Origin: Candidatus Zixiibacteriota bacterium
GTDB lineage: Bacteria; Zixibacteria; MSB-5A5; UM-FILTER-46-8
Length of the DNA stretch: 39,507 bases
Assembly: GCA_014730175.1 (NCBI GenBank)
Contig: WJIR01000027.1
Coordinates: 1-39,507, forward strand
Direction: 5' to 3'
This document shows, piece by piece, positions 9,097 through 17,439 of this stretch. The position numbers and the translations under genes are program-made. The notes under the pieces were generated by a model. That model made no database searches. It saw only the letters and a program-made list of their open reading frames with translations, and had not been told where the DNA came from. Numbering within the stretch: the first letter of the stretch is position 1; each line of letters opens with the position of its first letter.

Positions 9097-10167
9097 ATGA
9101 AAATCACGCGCATTGAATGCTGGCAGGTAAAACTTCCCCTCGCCCATCCGTATACCATAGCTTACGAGACGATTAATTCCACAGAAAACATATTCGTAAG
9201 AATTGAAACTAACAAGGGCGTGATTGGATACGGCTGCGCCGCGCCTGACTTTGCGGTCACCGGTGAGACGGCTCTCGGCGTAGCGAAGGACTGTATCGAT
9301 GTTGTTGAGCCGGCGCTAAAGGGTTCGGATCCATTAAGAATCGCCTTCCTGCTGGATAAAATAAAATCGGAACTCGCTGATCGTCCTTCCTCCCTCGCAT
9401 TAATTGACATTGCATTGCACGACACAATGGGAAAGACCGCTGGAATTCCACTCTATAAGTTATTAGGTGGTTACCGGGAACGGATAAAAACCAGTGTTAC
9501 TATCGGTATAGGTCCGGTCGAAGAAACGGTCACGAGGGCAAAGCATTTAGCGGCGGAAGGCTTCAAAATACTGAAGATAAAAGGGGGGAATATGGTTGAA
9601 GAGGATATTGAAAGAGTCCTCAAGGTGAGGGAAGCGGTCGGAAAGAATATTGGTATCCGTTTTGACGCCAACCAGGGGTATTCGGTGGGGGAATCAATCA
9701 GGTTCGTAGAAGAAACCCGATCGGCGAATGTTGAGATTCTGGAGCAACCGGTTCCCAAAGATCAATATGACCTTTTAGGCAAAATATCCAGAGAAGTGCA
9801 CATTCCGGTAATGGCTGACGAGAGTTTGATGAGCCTGAGAGATGCATTCCGGCTGGCTAAACGTGACCTGGTTGATATGGTGAATGTAAAACTGATGAAA
9901 GCCGGTGGTATAAACGAAGCGATGCGAATTAATTCGGTGGCAAGAGCGGCCGGTTATGAAGTGATGGTCGGCTGCATGGATGAAGCCGCGCTGGGTATCG
10001 CCGCAGGTTTGCATTTTGCGCTATCGCGATCCAATGTAGTCTATGCCGACCTCGATGGGCATCTTGATTTAATCGAAGACCCCACGAAAGGAGCGGTGAT
10101 ATTGAAAAACGGTACTCTTTACCCAACCGGCAAACCGGGATTGGGATTCGATTTCAAAGCAATGTAA
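9097..10167 (+). CDS. Enolase-superfamily dipeptide epimerase / DgcA-like racemase
   Basis: The 356-residue muconate-lactonizing-type enzyme has a complete active site. The KxK pair is K160/K162. Metal ligands are D190 (DANQ), E216 (EQP) and D241 (ADES). The opposite base is K268 (NVKLMK). Near the C-terminus it has the DLD motif (D318, D320), which binds the amino group of the substrate in L-Ala-D/L-Glu epimerases. It is therefore probably a dipeptide epimerase of murein peptide salvage, or, given the DgcN-like gene 18 bases upstream, an N-acyl-glutamate racemase. The ribosome site is GGATGG ahead of the ATG. It ends 12 bases from the convergent aminotransferase gene with no terminator visible. 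Confidence 0.85.
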   Translation: MKITRIECWQVKLPLAHPYTIAYETINSTENIFVRIETNKGVIGYGCAAPDFAVTGETALGVAKDCIDVVEPALKGSDPLRIAFLLDKIKSELADRPSSLALIDIALHDTMGKTAGIPLYKLLGGYRERIKTSVTIGIGPVEETVTRAKHLAAEGFKILKIKGGNMVEEDIERVLKVREAVGKNIGIRFDANQGYSVGESIRFVEETRSANVEILEQPVPKDQYDLLGKISREVHIPVMADESLMSLRDAFRLAKRDLVDMVNVKLMKAGGINEAMRINSVARAAGYEVMVGCMDEAALGIAAGLHFALSRSNVVYADLDGHLDLIEDPTKGAVILKNGTLYPTGKPGLGFDFKAM

Positions 10168-10179
10168 TACATAATCCAA

Positions 10180-11610
10180 CTATTTAAGCAGCGTGACCTT
10201 CGTGCTTTCAGCCATTTCGCCCTGCGTTAGTCGTATAATATATGTTCCGGAGGCTACCCTCTCTCCGTTATAGTTCCTGCCATCCCACTCAATCCGGTGT
10301 CTTCCCGGATTCAGACTCCGGTTCATAAGCGACCGAACACGCCGTCCGGCGGTATCATAAACTGTGATTTTGACTTTATCGCGGTTATGTACCGAGAACC
10401 ATATAAAGCATCTGCTGTTAAATGGATTGGGATAGACCGAAGACAAACCGAATTCAACAGGAACCCATATATCATCATCAATACCAAGTTCAAGAATTTC
10501 CCGCAGAGCCTGAATGAGACCATTCATCTCCTCAATCGTACCGGTTGACACCCTGATATGCTGAGGCATCCCCCATCCGGTACGAACCTGGTAACCGCGT
10601 TCAGCCAGTTGGCTGGCGATAGTAGATGCATTAGTGCCGGTGTCAAACATCATGTAATTGGTCTCCGAAGGTATATAATCCAGGTTCATATCATTGAATC
10701 CATCTATCAAGATCTGCTTGGCGGAGTCATTGAGAGTCAGCGTGTTGGAAATATGTTCGGAATCGTCAAGAGCGGCGATCGCAGCCGCCTGGCTGATATT
10801 GCTTATCATCCCGAAATTCTGCGAAGATGCGATTAAATCTGTAAATGGCTGCCGGCCAACCGAATATCCGATCCTGGCTCCGGCTAAACCATAAATCTTG
10901 GAGAACGTCCGCACTACCACGACCGGATAGCCCTCCTCCACCAACCGAACGCAGCTTTCGTAATCAGGCGATTGCACATAATGATGATACGCTTCATCGA
11001 CCACAACTACTATCCCTCCGGGAAGCTGATCCATGAAATCCTGCATATCATTTTTGTCGAAAATCGTCGCAACCGGATTATTGGGATTAACCAATGAAAT
11101 CATTTTCGTGTTGGCCCCGATTGCATCGTGAATCGAATTCAGATCAATAACGTGGTTATTATCCAACGGGACATTAACCACCGAGGCGCCATTGCCGGTA
11201 GCTTCGGTCGCCATCTGAGAGTAAGTTGGCGTGGCTGTGATGATTTCATCACCCGTAGAAAGGAATGCATCTGCGATCAACCTGATTACCTCCGTTGCTC
11301 CCGCTCCGGCACAGATATTGGAGGCGCTTAATCCGAATTCCTCTGCAATCCTGCTCTCAAGCTCCTGGTTGAACCAGTCGGGATAGCGGTGAGACATATT
11401 TACCGAATCCCGCATGGCTTGCATAGCCAAAGGTGACGGTCCCAGAGGATTCTCATTGTAGCATAATCTACCGGTATAATCGTCCTTACCCGTGAATAGG
11501 GACGGATTCGACGCCCTAACTTTTCCGACGCCCGGGACATAAAGGAAGGTCATAGCAGCAGCGCTCGCTCCTATGAATTTCCGTCGCGATAAATTTTTCT
11601 TATCACTCAT
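10180..11610 (-). CDS. Tat-exported histidinol-phosphate-aminotransferase-like protein with T9SS sorting domain
   Basis: The 476-residue protein has three parts. Residues 1-35 are a twin-arginine signal (SRRKFIG followed by a hydrophobic stretch and a likely cut after VRA). Residues 40-390 are a fold type I PLP aminotransferase of the HisC group, with YNENPLGPSP, NPNNP, VDEAY (D205), the PLP lysine in TFSKIYGL (K238) and HIRVSTGT. Residues 395-476 are a T9SS type A domain (VYPNPFN, KITVYDTAGRRVR, GTYIIRL, ending VTLLK). The start at 11610 is chosen because GGGAG lies six bases ahead; an upstream ATG adds 15 residues that would bury the Tat motif. The active site looks intact, so an active PLP enzyme would have to be exported folded. 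The substrate is unknown. Confidence 0.85.
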   Translation of the reverse strand: MSDKKNLSRRKFIGASAAAMTFLYVPGVGKVRASNPSLFTGKDDYTGRLCYNENPLGPSPLAMQAMRDSVNMSHRYPDWFNQELESRIAEEFGLSASNICAGAGATEVIRLIADAFLSTGDEIITATPTYSQMATEATGNGASVVNVPLDNNHVIDLNSIHDAIGANTKMISLVNPNNPVATIFDKNDMQDFMDQLPGGIVVVVDEAYHHYVQSPDYESCVRLVEEGYPVVVVRTFSKIYGLAGARIGYSVGRQPFTDLIASSQNFGMISNISQAAAIAALDDSEHISNTLTLNDSAKQILIDGFNDMNLDYIPSETNYMMFDTGTNASTIASQLAERGYQVRTGWGMPQHIRVSTGTIEEMNGLIQALREILELGIDDDIWVPVEFGLSSVYPNPFNSRCFIWFSVHNRDKVKITVYDTAGRRVRSLMNRSLNPGRHRIEWDGRNYNGERVASGTYIIRLTQGEMAESTKVTLLK

Positions 11611-11762
11611 ATTGTTCTCCCGATAATGGGAATGATTAATCGAAGCAAACAACAATCACAGGCTTCATCGACATACAGATACACTGGAGCGGTTGTTTCA
11701 TCTAAAATAAGCAGTTTCACCATATTTACAAGCTGAAAAACCATTCGATTAAAATATTTTTG

Positions 11763-11790
11763 TTGTAAATGGCGAAACAATTATTATGAT
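11763..11790 (+). promoter_or_regulatory. Possible promoter of mrp-trx
   Basis: TTGTAA and TATGAT are 16 bases apart in the AT-rich gap before mrp. Initiation near 11797 would leave a leader of about 55 bases. The -10 match is good and the -35 match moderate. Confidence 0.33.
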
Positions 11791-11850
11791 TAAGCTATTA
11801 AATTACCAATAAGTGATATCATATCTAAACTATTAGAAACAGGTGATAAT

Positions 11851-12747
11851 ATGTTTGAGGATAAAGATTCTAATAAAAATCAGTCGAATGAAGAAAAGAT
11901 AGCAGAACAAAAACGCGCCAGCATGGGGCAAACATTCAAAGATCGTCAGCTTATTCAGCAGCGTCTTGCGGATGTCAAGCATAAGATGATGGTGCTTTCA
12001 GGTAAAGGCGGCGTGGGCAAAAGCACTGTTGCGGTCAATATCGCCGCTTCCCTGGCACATAAAGGACATAAGGTTGGTTTGCTGGATATCGATGTCCACG
12101 GACCAAGCATTCCCAAGCTAATGGGGCTGGAAGGACATCCGTTGGATGGCACCGAGAACACCCTGTATCCGGTGAAAAAGGGCGACAATCTGAATGTTAT
12201 GTCAGTGGGATTTTTAACTCAGAGGCGCGATGACGCAATCATCTGGCGAGGACCCCTAAAATTCAGTCTGATAAGGCAATTTCTTCGAGATGTTGAGTGG
12301 GGAGCGCTTGATTATCTGGTTATCGATTCGCCTCCCGGCACCGGCGATGAACCGCTTACTATCTCGCAGCTTCTGCCGGATCTGGATGGAGCCATCCTGG
12401 TTACCACACCGCAGGATTTGGCGGTAGAAGATGTGCGGAAATCGATATCGTTCTGCAGGCAGGTGAATATGAAAATCCTTGGCGTGGTGGAAAATATGAG
12501 CGGTTTTATCTGTCCCAAGTGCGGCGAAGTTACCGAAATATTCAAAACCGGCGGCGGTAAAAGGATGGCTGAGGAGATGGGAGTTCCGTTCCTCGGGAGT
12601 ATTCCTATGGATGCAAAAATCGTGCAAGCATCGGATCTGGGAACCTCATTTGTGGAACACTATCCGAAAACCGATACTGCGAATGTTTTTGAGGATATAA
12701 TCCGGCCAATACTTAACTTGCAGAAGAAGGAACAAGAGCAAAGCTAA
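11851..12747 (+). CDS. mrp: Mrp/NBP35 family iron-sulfur cluster carrier ATPase
   Basis: The 298-residue P-loop NTPase has the deviant Walker A GKGGVGKST (51-59), DIDVHGPS (79-86), DSPPGTGDE (159-167) and a CPKC motif (C221, C224). In dimeric Mrp/ApbC proteins this motif holds a bridging 4Fe-4S cluster for transfer to target enzymes. The N-terminal MIP18 (DUF59) domain of many bacterial Mrp proteins is missing; instead there is a charged 40-residue stretch. The ribosome site is AGGTG at 11841. A thioredoxin gene follows after 25 bases, a pairing that fits cluster handling under redox stress. Several likely client proteins with Fe-S sites (fumarase, ferredoxin) lie elsewhere in the window. Confidence 0.93.
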   Translation: MFEDKDSNKNQSNEEKIAEQKRASMGQTFKDRQLIQQRLADVKHKMMVLSGKGGVGKSTVAVNIAASLAHKGHKVGLLDIDVHGPSIPKLMGLEGHPLDGTENTLYPVKKGDNLNVMSVGFLTQRRDDAIIWRGPLKFSLIRQFLRDVEWGALDYLVIDSPPGTGDEPLTISQLLPDLDGAILVTTPQDLAVEDVRKSISFCRQVNMKILGVVENMSGFICPKCGEVTEIFKTGGGKRMAEEMGVPFLGSIPMDAKIVQASDLGTSFVEHYPKTDTANVFEDIIRPILNLQKKEQEQS

Positions 12748-12772
12748 TTATACACTATCGGGATAGCATCAC

Positions 12773-13138
12773 ATGGGAATATTCAAAAAGCTTTTCGGCG
12801 ATTCGGATTCGAAACCGAAGGATATAATTGAAGTTACTGAAGAAACGTTCGAGGAAGAAGTACGTTGTTCGGAAATTCCGGTAATCGTTGATTTCTGGTC
12901 ATCAACCTGCAGTCCCTGTAAAGTAATGAGCGGATTGCTCAGGGAAGTCGCTCCTCAATATCGGGGTAAATTGAAGTTCGCGAAACTAAATATAGATAGG
13001 GATTCCGAGGTTGCCCGTTTGTATCAAATCCGCAGTGTACCGACTATTGTCGCATTCAAAAACGGCAGACCGCAAGATGTCCATGTCGGAGTACTTCCGC
13101 TTAATCAACTGAACGAATGGATAGACTCGAAAGTCTAA
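12773..13138 (+). CDS. Thioredoxin-like protein with CSPC active site
   Basis: The 121-residue thioredoxin fold has its redox motif at WSSTCSPCK (C46, C49) and the cis-proline at SVPT (P90), with the usual length after a 15-residue charged N-terminal tail (MGIFKKLFGDSDSKPK). The classical motif is WCGPC; the CSPC variant should have a different redox potential. There is no signal peptide, so it acts in the cytoplasm. It is downstream of mrp in the same operon, suggesting a joint role in reducing or protecting Fe-S proteins. It ends 22 bases before the convergent znuB gene. Confidence 0.88.
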   Translation: MGIFKKLFGDSDSKPKDIIEVTEETFEEEVRCSEIPVIVDFWSSTCSPCKVMSGLLREVAPQYRGKLKFAKLNIDRDSEVARLYQIRSVPTIVAFKNGRPQDVHVGVLPLNQLNEWIDSKV

Positions 13139-13160
13139 CCTGGAGTATTCATAATCAAGG

Positions 13161-13970
13161 CTAAATCCGTTGCCTTGCCCAGTTCCAGAAGAAGTTGAGG
13201 AAGAATCCCACCGATGCCGTGGCAATGATGGTAGCACCGGAAGTTATATCCAGTGCGTAAGCGAAATATAGTCCGGCTACAATAAAGATGAGATTAAAAA
13301 CTATTGAAAGTCCCATCATTTTGATGAGTGAACGAGAGTAATATTCGGAGATGTACGGAGGGATGGTCAGCAATGCGATCACTAATATTAATCCAACAAG
13401 GCGGATGGTCACTATCACAGTAAGCGCGATCAATGCAATAAGAATAAAATAAAGTACATTAACCGGCACTCCCATGGTGGTTGCAAATTCGTCATCGTAT
13501 GACATCGCCAGAAGCTCCCGATAGTTAAACCCGATAAACAGCAATATCAGGATATCAAGCACCAGCATGATGTACAAATCCGAAGTGGGAATTACCAGGA
13601 TACTCCCGAACAGGAAACTCATCAAATCCATATTATACCCCGGCGATAGGTCGATCAGTATCACTCCGAACGCCATTCCCACAGCCCAGATCACGCCTAT
13701 AAAGGTATCTGTCCGTTCTTTTCTTTTGATCGATATAGCAGCAAGTACGAATGCGATCACCAGGGTAAAACCGATTGCGCCCAAAATCGGGGAAATGCCA
13801 AGAAAGAACGCCAATCCAATACCGCCGTAAGCGGCATGAGCTATCCCGCCGCTGATGAATGTCATCCGGTTAATAACTACCAGAGGTCCGATTATCCCGC
13901 AGGCAATGCTGACAAAGATACCCGCGATAAGCGCATGCTGAAAAAACTGGAGTTGCAGTACCTCAAGCAT
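13161..13970 (-). CDS. znuB: Zinc/manganese ABC transporter permease (ABC-3 family)
   Basis: This hydrophobic protein of 269 residues has about eight predicted membrane spans and the family signature GGIAHAAYGGIGL near residue 40, followed by FIGVIWAVGMAFG. It forms the membrane channel of a ZnuABC/MntABC-type importer. I place the start at 13970: AAGGAAAG stands just ahead of this ATG, and the gene then overlaps the ATPase stop by eight bases. An ATG at 13988 has no comparable site. It is the last gene of the fur-znuA-znuC-znuB unit. Zinc and manganese specificity cannot be separated from the permease sequence. Confidence 0.9.
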   Translation of the reverse strand: MLEVLQLQFFQHALIAGIFVSIACGIIGPLVVINRMTFISGGIAHAAYGGIGLAFFLGISPILGAIGFTLVIAFVLAAISIKRKERTDTFIGVIWAVGMAFGVILIDLSPGYNMDLMSFLFGSILVIPTSDLYIMLVLDILILLFIGFNYRELLAMSYDDEFATTMGVPVNVLYFILIALIALTVIVTIRLVGLILVIALLTIPPYISEYYSRSLIKMMGLSIVFNLIFIVAGLYFAYALDITSGATIIATASVGFFLNFFWNWARQRI

Positions 13971-14751
13971 CGCTTTCCTTGTTCTCATGCTCGGGGAATA
14001 CCCTGTGCGGTATTCCGTGAGCTATCAACTCCACCGGACATTGTCCATCCATACCCTTGCCGTATGCCACATCAAGCATATCCTTGGTAATCTCCGGGGA
14101 TTTATGTAAATGCATCGTGCGATTAACACAGGCTACGCTGGTAACATTCTTGGAGATTACGCTGAAATCATGGGTCACCAGCACTATCGTCATTGTATCA
14201 TTCAATTCTCCCAATACGTCCAATAGCTTTACCTGCATTGGGCTATCGGCGCCAGAGGTCGGTTCATCCAAAATCAGTATATCCGGCTCCACAGCGAGAG
14301 CGCGCGCAATCAGCACCCGTTGCCTCTGCCCGCCGGACAACTCACCCATTTTGCTTTTACGGCAGTCTTGAAGCCCTAACAGCTCCAGCTTGCCATCCAC
14401 AACCGCCTTATCTTCTTCGGACGGTCCTTTGAGACGGTTCATACGTCCCAACCTACCCATCATAACCACATCATACACCGAGATAGGGAATCCTTTCCCC
14501 ATATCGATATACTGTGGTACATAGCCGATACGGGTTTTAAACTCCAGCGGCGGTTTACCGAATACCTTTACTTCGCCTTTATCCGGTTCCATCAGTCCCA
14601 ACATTAACTTCGCCAACGTGGTTTTACCGCCGCCATTGGGGCCTATAATCGCCAGATACTCCTTTTCCGGTAATTCGAAACTGATTCCTTCCAGCACCGG
14701 AACGCTATTATAGCTGAAACAAACATCCCGCATCTCAAATGCATAACTCAT
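13963..14751 (-). CDS. znuC: Zinc/manganese ABC transporter ATP-binding protein
   Basis: The 262-residue ATPase has Walker A GPNGGGKTT (37-45), signature LSGGQ (138-142), Walker B ILILDEP (158-164) and switch VTHD. The GGGKTT form is usual for metal-uptake ATPases. A short C-terminal tail rich in His and Glu (HGIPHRVFPEHENK) follows, which could sense metal. The gene starts one base after the znuA stop and overlaps the permease, so the three transporter proteins are made in a fixed order from one mRNA. Confidence 0.92.
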   Translation of the reverse strand: MSYAFEMRDVCFSYNSVPVLEGISFELPEKEYLAIIGPNGGGKTTLAKLMLGLMEPDKGEVKVFGKPPLEFKTRIGYVPQYIDMGKGFPISVYDVVMMGRLGRMNRLKGPSEEDKAVVDGKLELLGLQDCRKSKMGELSGGQRQRVLIARALAVEPDILILDEPTSGADSPMQVKLLDVLGELNDTMTIVLVTHDFSVISKNVTSVACVNRTMHLHKSPEITKDMLDVAYGKGMDGQCPVELIAHGIPHRVFPEHENKESDA

Positions 14752-14752
14752 T

Positions 14753-15640
14753 TTATTTCATCGATTCCTTGATTTTGGTTGCGACAGACAAAAGGTTATC
14801 CTTCCAATTTTCAGCCAGAGGATCGAGAACTACGATTTTTGCCCCGATCGCCTCGGCAATAGCTTCGGCTTTCTTCGTCGAGAATTGCGGTTCCACGAAA
14901 ATAGTATTGATATCGTGCTCCTTAGCATAATCGATTAACTCCTTCATCCTTGCGGGGCTCGGCTCTTTGCCGTTTTGCTCGATCGCTACCTGGATAAGAT
15001 CATAGTCCCTGGCGAAGTAACTCCAGGACGGATGATAAGTCATAAAACGACGCGATAAACCGCTTTCCTTGAACATCAGTTTTATCTCAACATCCAATTC
15101 ATGCAATTCCTTCAAAAATTCCTGGTATCTCTGTGTAAACAACTCCTGCTGGCTGTTATAGATAATTTTCATGGCGCGCAGGTAGTTTTCCATCTGCTTT
15201 TTAACCAATCTCGGAGACAACCAGATATGGGGATCAAGTGTCGGATCCAAATCCTTTCCCCCCATCACGGTTTTAACTATAGTCTCATCGGATATCGACA
15301 TTTTTTCCACTTTATGGTCTGTAAAGACAACCGGCATATTGACATTTGTTCTGCCGATTTTCCCTGCCCAGGCGATATCGAAGGGAACGCCTATCGCAAA
15401 ATAAGCCTTCATATCGTTTATCGCCTCCATTTGCGATGGTTTCGGTTCGTAGGTGGCGGGATTCGCTCCCGGGGGAATCATCAGATGGATGTTCACGAAT
15501 TCCGAAGCAATCTGATTCAGGAAATACTTTTGTGGAGTTATACTGACCATAACGTCAAGTTTTGTAACCTCTTCATCAGCCGGAAAGGCGGCCTGACTTA
15601 AGAAAACCAGTAATACAAGTGCTGAAATAACAGTTCTCAT
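14753..15640 (-). CDS. znuA: Zinc/manganese ABC transporter substrate-binding protein
   Basis: The 295-residue ZnuA/TroA-type protein has a Sec signal (about 1-21, AAFPA). Metal-ligand positions are H138 (DPHIW), H203 (TYHPSW) and D273 (LDPL). The first ligand, normally His in a GADPH-T/S-Y/F-EP context, is Ala62 here (GANPATYEP). No His-rich loop is present between the two lobes. The protein binds metal in the periplasm and delivers it to ZnuBC. The ATG overlaps the fur stop (ATGA), with GGAG upstream. Without the first His, metal specificity or affinity may differ from E. coli ZnuA. Confidence 0.9.
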   Translation of the reverse strand: MRTVISALVLLVFLSQAAFPADEEVTKLDVMVSITPQKYFLNQIASEFVNIHLMIPPGANPATYEPKPSQMEAINDMKAYFAIGVPFDIAWAGKIGRTNVNMPVVFTDHKVEKMSISDETIVKTVMGGKDLDPTLDPHIWLSPRLVKKQMENYLRAMKIIYNSQQELFTQRYQEFLKELHELDVEIKLMFKESGLSRRFMTYHPSWSYFARDYDLIQVAIEQNGKEPSPARMKELIDYAKEHDINTIFVEPQFSTKKAEAIAEAIGAKIVVLDPLAENWKDNLLSVATKIKESMK

Positions 15641-16065
15641 GCTGTACTCCTACATTTTTGACATATACCTTTAAGTTTTATATTAATTTCGTTTATCTCT
15701 CCAATCTTAGATGCTTCCGAAAAAAGTATGGTATCTTCGAATGTTAACGGGCTAAGACAGATTATCCGTTTACATTTGCTGCATTGAAAATGCGCATGCG
15801 CAGGATTGTGAACGCATGCCATCTCAAAATACTGAGTACCATTGTCGGCAAATGCTTCTCTGAGGATGCCGACATCGACGAATAATTTGAGCATCCTGTA
15901 AACGGTTGCCAGATTGACCGTGAGTTGCCCGGACAACCCATTGTGCAAATCAATCGCATTTACGGGATTATCCGATGCTATAATCTCATCTAAGATCGCG
16001 ATACGGCTCCTGGTAACCTTAACATTTTTAAGCCGTAACAACTCGGTGGCGTTACATCTATCCAT
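15637..16065 (-). CDS. Fur-family metal-dependent repressor (probable Zur)
   Basis: The 142-residue protein has a winged helix (VTRSRIAILDEI; VNLATVYRMLKLF), a metal region with H86, H90 and H92, and two structural zinc pairs, CSKC (95-98) and CQKC (135-138). Because its stop overlaps the znuA start by four bases, it most likely represses the zinc/manganese transporter and itself, as Zur or Mur proteins do; PerR-type sensing is not excluded. A GTG at 16137 would extend the frame, but a good promoter lies between it and ATG 16065. I therefore choose 16065, which also gives the normal family length. The mRNA is then nearly or fully leaderless, and no Shine-Dalgarno is present. Confidence 0.85.
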   Translation of the reverse strand: MDRCNATELLRLKNVKVTRSRIAILDEIIASDNPVNAIDLHNGLSGQLTVNLATVYRMLKLFVDVGILREAFADNGTQYFEMACVHNPAHAHFQCSKCKRIICLSPLTFEDTILFSEASKIGEINEINIKLKGICQKCRSTA

Positions 16066-16071
16066 AAGTTT

Positions 16072-16100
16072 AATATAATATAATTGCGAATAGTTTGCAA
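16072..16100 (-). promoter_or_regulatory. Promoter of the fur-znuACB operon, likely leaderless
   Basis: On the minus strand, TTGCAA (16095-16100) and TATATT (16072-16077) are 17 bases apart. Six bases separate the -10 box from the ATG, so the transcript should begin at the start codon. No Fur/Zur box could be identified with confidence. Confidence 0.5.
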
Positions 16101-16137
16101 GTAATTCCGGTGGAAATAACTGATTATAGACTTTCAC

Positions 16138-16507
16138 TTATTATATTTTGTAGTAAATAGTTTTCCAAAAGTTCCTCATCAATGACAAATGTTGAAGTTC
16201 ACTCAATAGAGAGGGCATTAAAATTGTTACTTGCGGGGAGCGTAAAGCCTCCTGATTCGGACAAGCATTAGGCTACCGATTAATGATTTACATGAATTAT
16301 TCCGACTAAACGGACCTTTCACAAATTATGGAATCTCTCACGAACTTAAGAAGTTAGATATTCAAATAATAAATTGACAATGAATATAATATTCAATAGG
16401 GTGGCTATATCAATTTTTACCCCATCACTCGACATCCTTGTAGTAACTTCAAAGGGGCCTCGTTACGATAACTAATTTATTAATTGAATTAACATTTGGA
16501 GATTCTT
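16138..16507. other. Intergenic region, no gene seen
   Basis: This AT-rich gap lies between the divergent fur gene and the broken T9SS gene. A TTGACA occurs at 16374-16379, but there is no matching -10 box at the right distance. No RNA-like structure was found. Confidence 0.4.
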
Positions 16508-17305
16508 ATGAAAACTGTGATCCAACTTTCTGGTATACCTATTATTTCGTGTTTCGGATATGCTTCCGCCGAGCCCGGTGGCACGCTGTGGACTAAGACC
16601 TATGGCGGATCTCAAAATAACCGCGCCTATTCAACACAGCAAACGAATTACGGAGGGTATATAATCGCAGGAAATACGGAAAGCTATGGCGCGGGGGCTG
16701 AAGATGTCTATCTTCTGAAACTCGCCGAGGATCGAGTATGCTGTGATGTAGAGATGCAACCGGATGAGTATCCGGTAATTGTTCCCCGGGGCGGAAATTT
16801 CGGGCTTACGGGGATAGTCGGAAATCCCACCGATGATCCCATCACCACGGATGTTTGGGTTTATATGAAATTCAGTGATAGTTTTCTGCAGTTATGGCGC
16901 TTCCCGAATTTCAGTCTTCAGGATGGTCAGTATCTTTATGCGCATTTAAATCAGCAGGTTCCGGTTAATACTTAGCCGGGAACCTTTACTTATCAAGCGC
17001 ATTGCGGTGATTTCAATCAATGGGAAACCTGCGATATCGCCAGTTTTGATTTCACTGTCACCGAAAGCCGCATCATCGATGCAAACCGAAATTGGTTATT
17101 GGAAGGAACCTGGGGCGAGGATGCTAATGAACTGCCCTCAAATCCTGACATTTCCGGGAACTTCCCCAATCCGTTTAATCCATCGACTGATATAATATTC
17201 CGGATGCCTCAGGAGAGTTCGGTGAGATTAGAGGTTTATAACATTATGGGACAAAAAATAGAGCTTTTAGCAGATAGATATATGAACGCCGGAAGGCATG
17301 ATTAA
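16508..17305 (+). pseudogene. Broken, chimeric T9SS secreted-protein gene
   Basis: The reading frame starts at ATG 16508 (GGAG seven bases ahead) with a signal-like N-terminus, then one unit of the type TLWTKTYGGS...GGYIIAG. At about 16736 it switches abruptly to a domain (CCDVEMQPDE) shared with the intact protein at 30081-30929. A TAG at 16973-16975 interrupts the frame. The same frame continues with PGTFTYQAHCG, matching PGEYVYKAYCG in the paralogue, and reaches a T9SS domain (FPNPFNPSTD). It then ends at a TAA after NAGRHD, about 30 residues short of the usual C-terminus. So there is one nonsense codon, a lost 3' end and probably an internal deletion or fusion. TAG is a normal stop in neighbouring genes, so recoding is unlikely. 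Confidence 0.8.
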
Positions 17306-17391
17306 TCCCTATTATTTCCAAAACAACATGTTGCTTTTTAGCAGAATTATCATTAACTTTTCCGATTGATTAAACAAACCGATCCAATGTG

Positions 17392-17415
17392 CGGTCAGGC
17401 GCGCTCACCTGACCG
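17392..17415 (+). other. Stem-loop ahead of the ferritin-like gene
   Basis: CGGTCAGG and CCTGACCG form a perfect 8-bp stem with an 8-base loop, 24 bases before the start codon of the next gene. No T-run follows, so it is either a leader structure or one of the small palindromes found in other gaps here. Confidence 0.4.
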
Positions 17416-17439
17416 GCATACTATTAGTAGGAGAAACTG

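Noticed and set aside
16374-16402. TTGACA promoter before the broken T9SS gene
   Set aside because: At 17 bases the -10 position reads TAGGGT; the TATAAT seen is far too close.
16973-16975. TAG read through as an amino acid (genetic code change)
   Set aside because: TAG ends several intact genes nearby (mutL, rdgB, EF-G paralogue), and the gene is also truncated at its 3' end.
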